A stretch of 64,000 nt of DNA, taken from an uncultured Massilia sp. (lineage in GTDB: Bacteria; Pseudomonadota; Gammaproteobacteria; Burkholderiales; Burkholderiaceae). Both the position numbers and the translations under genes were made by a program. The DNA lies in contig CAMPHU010000002.1 of the NCBI GenBank assembly GCA_946886065.1, positions 1 to 64,000 on the forward strand, in the 5' to 3' direction. Under the pieces are notes generated by a model. The model made no database searches and was not told the DNA's origin. It worked only from the letters and a program-made list of their open reading frames with translations. Positions within the stretch are counted from its first letter, which is position 1. Each line of letters starts with the position of its first letter. This document shows positions 26,578-35,303 of the stretch, piece after piece.

Positions 26578-27870
26578 ATGGATCTCGTGATTCGCAACGC
26601 TACCTTGCCGGACGGTAGGACCGGTATCGACATCGGCATCGACCAGGGCCGCATCGCCGTCCTGGAAGCACGGCTTCCCGCCAAAGGCGCCAGCGAGATC
26701 GATGCCGAAGGCGATCTGGTCAGCCCGCCCTTCGTGGACGCCCACTTCCACATGGACGCCGTGCTCAGCTACGGCCTGCCGCGCGTGAACCGCAGCGGCA
26801 CCCTGCTCGAAGGGATCCAGCTGTGGGGCGAACTCAAGCCCCAGCTGACCCAGGACGCGCTGGTCGAGCGCGCGCTGCGCTATTGCGACTGGGCGGTGGC
26901 GCGCGGCCTGCTGGCGATCCGCACCCATGTCGACATCTGCGACGACCGCCTGCTGGCGGTGGAAGCCCTGCTGGAAGTACGCCGCCGGGTGGCGCCCTAC
27001 CTCGACCTGCAACTGGTGGCCTTTCCCCAGGACGGCGTGCTGCGCAGCCCCAGCGCCTTCGCCAACCTGCGCCGCGCCGTCGCCATGGGCGTGGACGTGG
27101 TGGGCGGCATCCCGCACTTCGAGCGCACCATGGCGCAGGGCGCCGAATCGGTGCGCCTGCTGTGCGAATTCGCGGCCGGGCAGGGCCTGCGCGTGGACAT
27201 GCATTGCGACGAGAGCGACGACCCGCTGTCGCGCCACATCGAGACCCTGGCCCATGAGACCCAGCGCCTGGGCCTGCAGGGCAGGGTGGCCGGCTCGCAC
27301 CTGACCTCGATGCACTCGATGGACAACTACTACGTGAGCAAGCTGCTGCCCCTGATCGCGGAAAGCGGCGTGGCCGCGATCGCGAATCCGCTCATCAACA
27401 TCACCTTGCAGGGCCGGCACGACACCTATCCCAAAAGAAGGGGGATGACGCGGGTACCGGAACTGCTGGCGGCCGGGGTCGATGTTGCCTTTGGTCATGA
27501 TTGCGTGCTGGACCCCTGGTACGGCATGGGTTCCGGGGACATGCTGGAAGTGGCCCACATGGGCCTGCACGTGGCCCAGATGACGGGGCTGGAGGCCATG
27601 CACCAGTGCTTCCTGGCCGTGACCGAGACCCCCGCCCGCATTCTGGGCCTGGAGGATTATGGGCTGGCGCCGGGCTGCCATGCGGACCTGGTCGTGCTCG
27701 ATGCGGGGTCGACAGTGGAAGCGATCCGGCTGCGGGCCGCGCGGCGCCTGGTGCTGCGGCGCGGCCGGGTGGTGGCGGAAGGGCCGCGCGCGCACTCGCG
27801 CCTGATCTTGCCGGAAAGGCCAGCGCTTGTCGATTTCCGCCAGGAATCCCAATCTGCGCACGATACGTGA
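26578..27870 (+). CDS. Cytosine deaminase-like amidohydrolase (CodA/AtzC group)
   Basis: The 430-residue protein has metal ligands in the usual amidohydrolase order: HxH in DAHFHMD, His and Glu in DMHCDES, His in GSHLTSMHS, and Asp in AFGHDCVLDPWY. The HCDES-DDP and HDCVLDPWYGMG segments are typical of cytosine deaminases and N-isopropylammelide aminohydrolases. It would hydrolyse an amino or alkylamino group from a pyrimidine or triazine ring in the cytoplasm. ATG 26578 has GAAGGAG upstream; GTG 26572 is less likely. It stands at the head of a run of same-strand genes. Confidence 0.83.
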   Translation: MDLVIRNATLPDGRTGIDIGIDQGRIAVLEARLPAKGASEIDAEGDLVSPPFVDAHFHMDAVLSYGLPRVNRSGTLLEGIQLWGELKPQLTQDALVERALRYCDWAVARGLLAIRTHVDICDDRLLAVEALLEVRRRVAPYLDLQLVAFPQDGVLRSPSAFANLRRAVAMGVDVVGGIPHFERTMAQGAESVRLLCEFAAGQGLRVDMHCDESDDPLSRHIETLAHETQRLGLQGRVAGSHLTSMHSMDNYYVSKLLPLIAESGVAAIANPLINITLQGRHDTYPKRRGMTRVPELLAAGVDVAFGHDCVLDPWYGMGSGDMLEVAHMGLHVAQMTGLEAMHQCFLAVTETPARILGLEDYGLAPGCHADLVVLDAGSTVEAIRLRAARRLVLRRGRVVAEGPRAHSRLILPERPALVDFRQESQSAHDT

Positions 27871-27932
27871 AATTCCCGGCAGTTTGGGGCAGAATAGGCG
27901 GCTTTATTGTTCGCACACCTCTCCTGACTGCC

Positions 27933-28460
27933 GTGAAAGACATCCAGATCCGTCCTGCCCAAGAAGCCGACTTCGAGGCGATGTGGAGCATCTTCTGCGC
28001 CCACGTCGCCCAAGGTGAGACCTATACATTTACAACCGCGACCTCGCGCGAAGCCGGCCACAGCTACTGGCTGGGGCCGGGCGTGCAGAGCTATGTGGCG
28101 TCCCTCAACAATACCCGGCTGCTGGGCATGTACCGGCTGGTGCCGAACCAGGTGGGGCGCGGCCATCACGTGGCCAATGCCTCCTACATGGTGAGCCCGT
28201 CGGCGCAAGGCGTCGGCGTGGGGCGCATGCTGGGCCAGCACAGCCTGGACGAGGCGCGCCGCCAGGGCTACCTGGCGATGCAGTTCAACCATGTGGTGAG
28301 CACGAATACCGCCGCCATCCGGCTGTGGAAGCGCCTGGGGTTCTCGATCGTCGGCACCCTGCCCAAGGCCTTCCGCCACAAACGGCTGGGCTATGTCGAT
28401 GCCTACGTGATGTACCAGCTGCTGCAAGACCCGGAGCACTGGCCGACGGCGGACGAATGA
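27933..28460 (+). CDS. GNAT family N-acetyltransferase
   Basis: The 175-residue product has the GNAT acetyl-CoA pyrophosphate loop as VSPSAQGVGVGRML. The beta-bulge and C-terminal motif NTAAIRLWKRLGFSIVGTLP is also typical. The start is probably GTG 27933 (VKDIQIRPAQ), since there is no ATG near the beginning of the conserved domain. The last four bases (ATGA) overlap the next acetyltransferase gene, so the two are coupled. The acceptor substrate is unknown. Confidence 0.85.
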   Translation: MKDIQIRPAQEADFEAMWSIFCAHVAQGETYTFTTATSREAGHSYWLGPGVQSYVASLNNTRLLGMYRLVPNQVGRGHHVANASYMVSPSAQGVGVGRMLGQHSLDEARRQGYLAMQFNHVVSTNTAAIRLWKRLGFSIVGTLPKAFRHKRLGYVDAYVMYQLLQDPEHWPTADE

Positions 28461-28981
28461 TGGAGATCCTGCGCACCGAACGCCTGCGCCTGCGCACCGT
28501 GCAGGAAGAAGACGCGAATTTTTACCTGGAACTGGTCAACGATCCCGATTTCATCGAGCACATCGGCGACCGCGGCCTGCGCACCGTGGAGGATGCCCGG
28601 CGCGCCTTGCGCGACGGGCCGCTGGCCATGCACGCGCTGCGCGGCCATTCGCTCTATGTGGTGGAGCGCCTCGAAGACGGGACGCCGGTCGGGCTGAGCG
28701 GCCTGATCAAGCGCGACAGCCTGGACGACGTCGACATCGGCTATGCCTTCCTGCCGCGCTGGCGCGGCCAGGGCTATGCCCTGGAGGCGGGCCACGGTGT
28801 GGTGCGGCATGCGCGCACGCTCGGCATCCGCCGCCTGGTGGCCATCACCTCGCCGGCCAACGCGGCCTCGATCGGGCTGCTGCTCAAGCTCGGCCTGCGC
28901 TTCGAGCGCCAGGCCAGCCTGGTCCCGGAGGAGCCCGCCGTCAACGTCTACCTGGCCCACCTGGCGCCGCTGGACGGATAA
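28457..28981 (+). CDS. GNAT acetyltransferase of RimJ/RimL type
   Basis: The 174-residue protein begins LRTERLRLRTVQEED, the characteristic opening of ribosomal-protein-alanine-acetyltransferase-like GNATs. The acetyl-CoA loop reads LPRWRGQGYALEA, followed by SPANAASIGLLLKLGLRFE. It overlaps the preceding acetyltransferase gene by 4 bases (tandem ATGs at 28457 and 28460). Many RimJ/L-like proteins act on non-ribosomal substrates, so the specific target is uncertain. Confidence 0.87.
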   Translation: MMEILRTERLRLRTVQEEDANFYLELVNDPDFIEHIGDRGLRTVEDARRALRDGPLAMHALRGHSLYVVERLEDGTPVGLSGLIKRDSLDDVDIGYAFLPRWRGQGYALEAGHGVVRHARTLGIRRLVAITSPANAASIGLLLKLGLRFERQASLVPEEPAVNVYLAHLAPLDG

Positions 28982-29054
28982 GAGGGCTGCGACGGCACCG
29001 GGGGTGGCGATGTTAGGATGGCGCTGTCGCCCACCATCGCACACCCAGGAACCG

Positions 29055-30038
29055 ATGCCGATCGCCGAGCCCGCTCCCAACGCGCCTTTCTTTATCGTCC
29101 TCAATGCCGGTTCGGGCCATTCCGAAACCGAGCTGCGCCGTTCGACGATCGAGGACGTGATCCGCGGCGCCAGGCGCCTCTGCCACCTGGAAGTGGTCGA
29201 CGAGCCCGAGCGCCTGCAGGACATCGCGCGCGGCATGGCGGCGCGGGCCCAGTCTGCGGGCGGCATCCTGGTGGCGGCCGGCGGCGACGGCACCATCAAC
29301 ACGGTGGCCCACGAAGCGGTGCTGGCGGGCTGTCCTTTCGGCGTGCTGCCGCAGGGTACCTTCAACTATTTCGGCCGCACCCATGGCATTCCGGAAGACC
29401 TGGCCGAAGCCGTCTATGCGCTGCTGCGGGCGAAAGTGGAACCGGTGCAGATCGGCGTGGTCAACAACAAGATCTTCCTCGTCAACGCCAGCGTCGGGCT
29501 GTACCCCAAGCTGCTGGAAGAACGCGAGCACGACAAGCGCCAGTTCGGCCGCAGCCGGGTCGTCGCCTTCTTTTCGGCCATCAAGACCGCGCTGCGCCCG
29601 CACCGCCACCTGCGCATCGAACTGGAGCTGGACGGGCAGGTCAGGCGCCTGCGCACCACGACCCTGTTCGTGGGCAATAACCGCCTGCAGCTGGAACAGG
29701 TGGGCATGGAAGGATTGACCGAAGCGGTGGAGGAGGGGCAATTGGTGGCGCTGGCGCCCAAGCCGATGGGCAAGCTGGGGCTGCTGGCGCTCCTGATCCG
29801 CGGCGTATTCGGCAAGCTGGGCAGCGGCGACGTGGTGGCCTTTGCCTTCAAGCGCATGAGCGTGCGTACGCCGCGCCTGTACGGGCGCAAGCGCATGAAG
29901 GTGGCGACCGACGGCGAGGTGACGAAAATGCCGATGCCGCTTGAGTTCCGGGCCGTCGAAGGCAAGCTGGCCCTGCTGGTGCCGGGACGGTCGCGCGCGG
30001 CGACGCGTCCCGTGGCGGGTGAAGCAGCAACTATTTGA
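29055..30038 (+). CDS. Diacylglycerol/lipid kinase family protein
   Basis: The 327-residue product has the catalytic-domain signature GGDGTINTVAHEAV and the later LPQGTFNYFGRTHGIP, corresponding to the GGDGT and GT.NxFA motifs of the DAGK catalytic domain. The C-terminal beta sandwich is present. It would phosphorylate a lipid such as diacylglycerol, or a sphingoid-type lipid, at the inner face of the membrane. AGGA precedes ATG 29055. The 3' end overlaps the convergent six-hairpin glycosidase gene by 8 bases. Confidence 0.88.
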   Translation: MPIAEPAPNAPFFIVLNAGSGHSETELRRSTIEDVIRGARRLCHLEVVDEPERLQDIARGMAARAQSAGGILVAAGGDGTINTVAHEAVLAGCPFGVLPQGTFNYFGRTHGIPEDLAEAVYALLRAKVEPVQIGVVNNKIFLVNASVGLYPKLLEEREHDKRQFGRSRVVAFFSAIKTALRPHRHLRIELELDGQVRRLRTTTLFVGNNRLQLEQVGMEGLTEAVEEGQLVALAPKPMGKLGLLALLIRGVFGKLGSGDVVAFAFKRMSVRTPRLYGRKRMKVATDGEVTKMPMPLEFRAVEGKLALLVPGRSRAATRPVAGEAATI

Positions 30039-32922
30039 CCCGGACCAGGCGCAGCCCGTAGATGTCGAAGCGGTTGGACGGCCCTTGCGCGCCGCCCGCC
30101 GCGCTGAAGCTGCTGTTGCTCTCCAAATAGCTCATGTTGTAGAAGTCGCTGAGCTCGGCGCGGTAGCTGCCCTTGCGCAGTCGTGCCGCCAGCGGCGTCG
30201 AATACACCGTCGGCGTATCCGCCTTGGCCAGCGGTGCATGCGGCAGCTGGACCACGCCCTGGGCGACGAGCTTGCCGCGCGCATCCTTGACCGCCAGCCA
30301 CTTCACCCCGCCGCTGATGCCCAGGTTCACCTGGTTGGCCGCGTTGTGGTAGCGCAGCTGGACCTGGTACAGGCCCGGCCGGCTCACCTCGATGCGGTCG
30401 ACGGCGAAGCGGTCGCCCGGCTGGCCCCAGTTCGCCAGGTGCGGGGCGGCGAAGCGCGCGTTCGGCGCACTGGCTTTCAGGTTGGACTGGATGCGCGCAT
30501 CCGGTACGCTGATCTCGATGCCGGGATCGGCGCAGCGCGGCACGCTGTGGTGGCTGGCATTGCCCGAGTCGGCAAAGCGCGCTTCGACCGCATAGCAGGA
30601 CGTGGCGCCGGCGTGCGGGTCCGTCCAGCTGCCGGCCGGCAGGCCGCTCGCGGCCAGCTTGCCGTCGCGGTAGATGTTGTAGCGGGCCTCGCCGCTGCCC
30701 TCGAAGCGCAAGCTCACGCGGCCGTTCTTGCTGTGCAGCGAAGTGATGACCGGATCCTTGGGCGCGAAGGTGGCGCTGGTTTCCGCATACGGATCGGCAT
30801 TCACGCGGCGGATGCCGCCCTGGCCCGGCAGCAGCTTGCCCAGTACGATCTCGATCTGGTTGCTGTCCTTCAGCTCCGCCAGGCGCAGCGCGCCGGAAGC
30901 CGGCCTGCCGTTCACCAGGATGCGCTCGACCGCGTAGTGGCCGTCCTCGCGGCTCGCGGGCGGCAGCTGCAGGCGCACGTCGATGCGGCGGCCGTGCAGG
31001 CGCAGCTCGTGCAGGGCGATCTCGTGGGAGGCGCCGAACATCTCGCGGCGCAGCTTGGCGGTGACGAAGGGCTTCAGTTCGATGCCTTCGTCCGTGGCCG
31101 CCACGCCGAACACGTTCTGCACCACCATGCCCAGGTAGGCGCCCACGGACCACAGCTGGCGCCGCGAGTTGATGACCGGCCCGATCAGGGAGGGATTCTT
31201 CTCGTCCAGCAGCAGCGGCTGGCCGGAGAGCCATTCCAGGTTCTCCATGTTCGACATGTTCAGGGCCGCGCCGCGCATCAGGGAATCGTAGGCGGCGTCG
31301 GCCACCGGCGCATTGCCGCCCCGGACCGCCGCACGCAGGCCGTAGGCCGTCACGAAGGGCCACAGCGCGCGGTTGTGGTAGACCGGCATGCCCTGCTGCT
31401 GGGGCCAGATCACGGGCGCGCCCATCGGGCCGTGCGGATAGCGCGCCAGGATCGATTGCGCGCGGGCGCCGTCCGCCACGCCGCTGACGATGGCCAGCGC
31501 CTGGCCGAGCCAGTCGAACTTGTGCATCGGCGCGCCGTCGAAGTGGGCGGCAGTGAGGCTGCTGTACATGCCTGCGTCTTCCAGCCACAGGCGCTCGTTG
31601 ATGGCGCGATGAAGCGCGTCGGCCCAGCCGTCGTAGCGCTGGCCGCGCGGCGCGTCCTGGTGCTCGCGCGCCAGGCGCGCGGCCAGGCGCAGCGCCTGGT
31701 AGTGGCCGACATTGGTCGACAAGGCCTTACTGCTGGCCATGGAGGCGAGGTCGCCCGGGATCCACGAGGCATAGCTTTGGTCGCGCCAGTCGAGGAAGGA
31801 CTGTTCGCCCGTGTACAGGCCGGTGGACGCGTCGAATGCGGCCAGGCGGTCGTTCTCCAGGGTGTTGACCAGGGCCTTGAGGGCCTTCGCGGCGAAGGCC
31901 GGGCGCTCGGCGGCGGGCAAGGTGCGCAGCACTTCCTCGGCCGCGAAGGCCCAGGTGACGCGGTCGGTGCTGACCGGCCAGCTGCCGCCGCTGCCGGTGT
32001 CCTGCACGATCTGCAGCCCATCCGGGCTGCCGGCCACCTGCGGCGCCTTCGGTACGCCGGCGCGCCAGCCCGAGAGCTTGAAGTCGAGCGAGTTGCGCAC
32101 CCGCTGCGGATCGAGCAGGGCCAGGCCCAGGTCGGCCGCATACGAGAGGTCGCGCGTCCACACGTAATGCCATTTCTCGCCGGTCTCGAAGCATTCGCAG
32201 GGGACAGGGGCGCCGCCGTTGTAGTTGCCGTCCTTGATCTGGCTGACCGAATCCAGGCGCATCTCGGCGCCGGCCAGCGCGAACAGGGCGTCGAAGGCCA
32301 GGTTCCCGGTGCGCACGCGCGGCAGGCCGGGCTGTTCGCTGTATTCGGTAAATTGTGGACCCGGGTCGCGCAGGCTCATGGTGGTCGAGTGGGCGTAGCG
32401 GCGCAGCGGCGCGCTGGCATCCGGCGTGGAGAAGCGGGCGCTTTCCTGCTTGCCGTCCCAGGTCGGCCAGGTGAGCGCCGCCACGGCTTCGCGGCCCGCG
32501 TGCGGATCGGCCAGCGGGCCCGCCTGTGCGGTCTCGAGGCGCTCGACGCGCAGTTTCGGCGCTTTCGCGTCGGAGGCGTCGACGGTGAAGCGGTAGGTGC
32601 CGGTCCGGCGCACGAACAGGTAGTCCTCTGGGCCCGGCTGGGTCTCCAGCACGTAGGCGGTACCGGGAGCGACGGTCACGCTCTTGTTGGCGTCGGCCAC
32701 CCATTCGGCGCTCCAGTCGCCGCTGCCGACCTTGAAGGCGTGGTTGCCGGGGCTGACCAGGATGTCGGCCTGGTAGATCCCCTGGCCCTTGTGGACCAGG
32801 GCGTTGTCCGTGCCCCAGCCGTTGAAGGCGCCGCGCACGTACAGTTCGCGCGGCGCGTCGGCCTGGGCGAAGGCGGCGCCGCAGGCAAGCAGGGCGGCAA
32901 GCGACAAGACGCGGCGTTTCAT
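30031..32922 (-). CDS. Exported multi-domain six-hairpin glycosidase (GH15/GH63-like)
   Basis: The 963-residue product has a signal peptide (MKRRVLSLAALLACGAAFAQA). Residues about 22-115 form a beta-sandwich with ELYVRGAFNGWG...HAFKVGSGDWSAEW, like the X25/CBM modules of pullulanases. The catalytic (alpha/alpha)6-barrel covers about 170-640, with EKWHYVWTRDLSYAADLG and WRDQSYASWIPGDL; the WTRDLSYA segment is typical of GH63/GH15-like glucosidases. A fibronectin-like segment and a terminal galactose-binding-like domain (about 820-963) follow. It would remove glucose units or branches from alpha-glucans in the periplasm. It overlaps the upstream GH13 gene by 4 bases (ATGA). The exact GH family needs a profile search. 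Confidence 0.75.
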   Translation of the reverse strand: MKRRVLSLAALLACGAAFAQADAPRELYVRGAFNGWGTDNALVHKGQGIYQADILVSPGNHAFKVGSGDWSAEWVADANKSVTVAPGTAYVLETQPGPEDYLFVRRTGTYRFTVDASDAKAPKLRVERLETAQAGPLADPHAGREAVAALTWPTWDGKQESARFSTPDASAPLRRYAHSTTMSLRDPGPQFTEYSEQPGLPRVRTGNLAFDALFALAGAEMRLDSVSQIKDGNYNGGAPVPCECFETGEKWHYVWTRDLSYAADLGLALLDPQRVRNSLDFKLSGWRAGVPKAPQVAGSPDGLQIVQDTGSGGSWPVSTDRVTWAFAAEEVLRTLPAAERPAFAAKALKALVNTLENDRLAAFDASTGLYTGEQSFLDWRDQSYASWIPGDLASMASSKALSTNVGHYQALRLAARLAREHQDAPRGQRYDGWADALHRAINERLWLEDAGMYSSLTAAHFDGAPMHKFDWLGQALAIVSGVADGARAQSILARYPHGPMGAPVIWPQQQGMPVYHNRALWPFVTAYGLRAAVRGGNAPVADAAYDSLMRGAALNMSNMENLEWLSGQPLLLDEKNPSLIGPVINSRRQLWSVGAYLGMVVQNVFGVAATDEGIELKPFVTAKLRREMFGASHEIALHELRLHGRRIDVRLQLPPASREDGHYAVERILVNGRPASGALRLAELKDSNQIEIVLGKLLPGQGGIRRVNADPYAETSATFAPKDPVITSLHSKNGRVSLRFEGSGEARYNIYRDGKLAASGLPAGSWTDPHAGATSCYAVEARFADSGNASHHSVPRCADPGIEISVPDARIQSNLKASAPNARFAAPHLANWGQPGDRFAVDRIEVSRPGLYQVQLRYHNAANQVNLGISGGVKWLAVKDARGKLVAQGVVQLPHAPLAKADTPTVYSTPLAARLRKGSYRAELSDFYNMSYLESNSSFSAAGGAQGPSNRFDIYGLRLVRVK

Positions 32923-34769
32923 GGCGCACCTTTCAGTTCGAGGATCACGGCCGCGCGGGCCGGCAGGCGCAGTTCGTTGCGCAGGTCGTAGGTCTTGCCC
33001 GTCAGGACGTCCGTGCCCGAGGCCACGCCGCCCAGCATCTCGCGGAAGCGGTCCACGCCGAGCGCCATCTCCTTCGGGTTGTTGTTGAAGGCGACCAGCA
33101 CCTTCTTGCTGCCGTCGTAGCGGAAGTAGACCCAGGTGTTGTCGCGCGGGCCGTAGTGCATCATCTTCCCGTGATGGATCACTGGCTGGCCCTTGCGCCA
33201 GTTGACCAGCTTGCGCACGAAGTCCTGCGCCTCGCGCTGGCGCGGCGTCAGGCCCTGGCCGGCGAAGGCGTCGACCTTGTCGCCTTTCCAGCCGCCCGGG
33301 AAGTCGGTGCGGTAGCTGGCGTCGTTGCGCTCCTTGGTGGCGCTGGTCTTCAGGATCTCGTCGCCGCTGTAGAACTGCGGGATGCGCGGCATGGTCATGG
33401 TGAACACCAGGTCCATCCTGACCTTGTCCAGGTCTTCGCCGACCACGCTGTACAGGCGCGCCAGGTCGTGGTTGCCGGCGAACAGGACCAGGTTGCCCGG
33501 TTCCGGATACAGGTAGTCGAGCGAGACGGTCTCGTAGACCTCGTTGAAGACGTTGTAGCCGTCCTTGCTGGCCAGCGCGCCGCGCATGGCTTCGGCCACC
33601 GGGAAGTCCATCAGGCTGGGGGTGGAGGCGGTATAGCCGTCGAAGTTGGCCTTGCCGCGCTGCCAGCGCGCCACCACCGGCACCTTGGTGCTCCATTCCT
33701 CGCCCACCAGGTTCAGGTTCGGGTATTCGGCCATCAGGCGCTTGGTGTACTCGCTCAGGAAGGCGCTGTCGGAATAGCCGAAGGTGTCGATGCGCAGGCC
33801 GGACAAGCCGGCGTACTCGATCCACCAGATGTTGTTCTGGATGAGGTAGTTGGCCACCAGGGGATTCGACTGGTTCAGGTCCGGCATGCTCTCGACGAAC
33901 CAGCCGCGCGTGAAGTTGTCCGCATCCTCCTTCGAGGCGTAAGGGTCCTGCACCGCTGTGCGGTGGTGGGCGGTGGGCACGAACTTGCCGCCGTAGTTGA
34001 CCCAGTCCGGCGTCGGCAGGTCCTTCATCCACCAGTGGTGGCTGCCGATGTGGGACAGCACCACGTCCTGGATCAGGCCGATGCCGCGCCGCTTCGCCTC
34101 GCGCGACAGGCGCACGAAGTCCTCGTTGCTGCCGTAGCGCGGGTCGATGCGGTAGTGGTCGGTGGCCGCATAGCCGTGGTAGGAGTAGGCCGGCATGTCG
34201 TTCTCGACCAGGGGCGTCGGCCACAGCTGGGTGAAGCCGAGGCCGGCGATGTAATCCAGTTTGCCAATCATGCCCGCGATGTCGCCGCCGTGGCGTCCGC
34301 CGCCGTTCTTGCGGTCCAGCTTGTCGGCCATGCCGGCCACGCTGTCGTTGGACGGGTCGCCGTTGGCGAAGCGGTCCGGCATCACCTGGTAGATCGCATC
34401 CTTGCTGCTGAAGCCCTGGCGGGTGCGCGAGCCCGGCTCGCGCGCCAGCAGGCGGTAGGCATGGCTGGCCGTGCGGCCGGCGCCGCTGAAGCGGATGTCG
34501 AAGCTGCCGGGACGGGCGCTCTCGTCCACCACCAGGTCGATGAACAGGTAGTTCCGGTTCGGCACCCGGGTCACTGAAGCGATGCGCACGCCCGGGTAGG
34601 AGAGGGCGGGCTCGAGCTCGGCGATGCGCTCGCCGTGGACCATCAGCTGCAGCTGCTTGCCTTGCATGCCGGCCCACCAGAAAGGCGGTTCCATGCGGTC
34701 GATGGCGGGGGACTGGGCGTGGGCGGCAAAGGAAGCGCCGAGAAGGAGGGTAGCGAAGAGCTGTCTCAT
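32919..34769 (-). CDS. Exported GH13 cyclomaltodextrinase/neopullulanase-like enzyme
   Basis: The 616-residue product has a signal peptide ending AAHAQS and an N-terminal cyclomaltodextrinase-type beta domain (ERIAELEPALSYPGVRIASV). The GH13 barrel contains IYQVMPDRFANGD, nucleophile Asp in GLRIDTFGYSD, acid Glu in LVGEEWS and the third Asp in FAGNHDLAR. A C-terminal beta domain ends ILELKGAP. It should hydrolyse cyclodextrins, pullulan or maltodextrins in the periplasm, like SusA. It is the first gene of a two-gene operon and is divergent from the TonB-dependent receptor gene. A TGTA-N7-TACA type site lies about 40 bases upstream of its ATG. Confidence 0.9.
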   Translation of the reverse strand: MRQLFATLLLGASFAAHAQSPAIDRMEPPFWWAGMQGKQLQLMVHGERIAELEPALSYPGVRIASVTRVPNRNYLFIDLVVDESARPGSFDIRFSGAGRTASHAYRLLAREPGSRTRQGFSSKDAIYQVMPDRFANGDPSNDSVAGMADKLDRKNGGGRHGGDIAGMIGKLDYIAGLGFTQLWPTPLVENDMPAYSYHGYAATDHYRIDPRYGSNEDFVRLSREAKRRGIGLIQDVVLSHIGSHHWWMKDLPTPDWVNYGGKFVPTAHHRTAVQDPYASKEDADNFTRGWFVESMPDLNQSNPLVANYLIQNNIWWIEYAGLSGLRIDTFGYSDSAFLSEYTKRLMAEYPNLNLVGEEWSTKVPVVARWQRGKANFDGYTASTPSLMDFPVAEAMRGALASKDGYNVFNEVYETVSLDYLYPEPGNLVLFAGNHDLARLYSVVGEDLDKVRMDLVFTMTMPRIPQFYSGDEILKTSATKERNDASYRTDFPGGWKGDKVDAFAGQGLTPRQREAQDFVRKLVNWRKGQPVIHHGKMMHYGPRDNTWVYFRYDGSKKVLVAFNNNPKEMALGVDRFREMLGGVASGTDVLTGKTYDLRNELRLPARAAVILELKGAP

Positions 34770-34807
34770 GATGGATGGGCTTCCATCCCGCTACGCCGCC
34801 CGTTTTC

Positions 34808-34822
34808 GGTAGTCAGACTACA
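34808..34822. promoter_or_regulatory. HexR-like operator candidate 1
   Basis: The sequence GGTAGTCAGACTACA has the GTAGT-N3-ACTAC palindrome and differs from TGTA-N7-TACA in one base. It lies 39 bases upstream of the GH13 start codon on the minus strand, a position suited to repression of that operon. Confidence 0.6.
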
Positions 34823-35051
34823 ACCGCAGGCCAGGCGAAGAAAGGGTACAGAGAGCCGCGCGTTGTTGTGTTGCCATGAGAATACTATAGAACCGGGGCA
34901 GGCTCAAAACGGCCGCTTGCAAGAAAATCTAGTCAAAGTACATCACGCTATCGAAAAAGCCACGCCGGAGCACGCTTGTTTACGACTTGAAACGAAACAG
35001 ACGCACCAAGGCAGTGCAAAAAAATAACAAAATGAAATTAAATTGGGCGTT

Positions 35052-35066
35052 TGTAGTCGTACTACA
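35052..35066. promoter_or_regulatory. HexR-like operator candidate 2 (perfect palindrome)
   Basis: TGTAGTCGTACTACA has perfect 6-base arms around a 3-base centre. This matches the odd-length TGTART-N3-AYTACA pattern known for HexR. It lies 252 bases upstream of the TonB receptor ATG. Confidence 0.7.
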
Positions 35067-35083
35067 GGTGTCTGTATGCGCCG

Positions 35084-35100
35084 TTGTAGCCCAAATACAA
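35084..35100. promoter_or_regulatory. HexR-like operator candidate 3
   Basis: TTGTAGCCCAAATACAA has arms TTGTA/TACAA with the same 7-base spacing as the other sites. Its centre is 33 bases from candidate 2, about three helical turns, so both could be occupied on one DNA face. Confidence 0.55.
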
Positions 35101-35169
35101 CGACCAGCCCCCTATTTTCGGGCGTATTTTTGAAAAACATGCCAATATCGTAGTAACAAGCAACTCCCG

Positions 35170-35197
35170 TTGACAGTGCATCTAGTTTTAATACACA
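35170..35197 (+). promoter_or_regulatory. Promoter candidate for the TonB receptor gene
   Basis: A consensus -35 TTGACA is followed, after 16 bases, by TACACA. The -10 is weak (TAxAxx), consistent with a regulated promoter. Transcription would begin near 35204, giving a leader of about 100 bases. Confidence 0.5.
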
Positions 35198-35303
35198 ATC
35201 ATTATCAGAACGACCAAAGCCGTTTGCTTGAGGCTGCCGTGCTGGTAACTGTCGCGCTGTAGTTTCGGGAAAAAAATTATTGGTTCTGATCAGTGAGGGG
35301 ACA

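Larger units (their letters stand above)
34770..35303. promoter_or_regulatory. Divergent regulatory region between the amylase operon and the TonB receptor gene
   Basis: This 534-base stretch holds no convincing gene. It is much more AT-rich than its neighbours. It contains three palindromic operator-like sites (listed separately), a TATAGT -10-like element on the minus strand at 34884-34889 and a TTGACA-based promoter on the plus strand. The length and site spacing suggest joint control of both divergent operons. Confidence 0.7.

Noticed and set aside
30031..34677. An apparent 1548-codon fusion of the six-hairpin glycosidase with an upstream region
   Set aside because: The upstream part is an out-of-frame reading of the GH13 gene. 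A signal peptide begins at 32922, overlapping the GH13 stop by 4 bases, so these are two genes.
34808..35100. LacI-type (MalR-like) operators as the explanation of the palindromes
   Set aside because: LacI-family sites are usually even-length with a central CG, whereas these are odd-length with a 3-base centre, and no LacI gene is in the window. Not excluded genome-wide.
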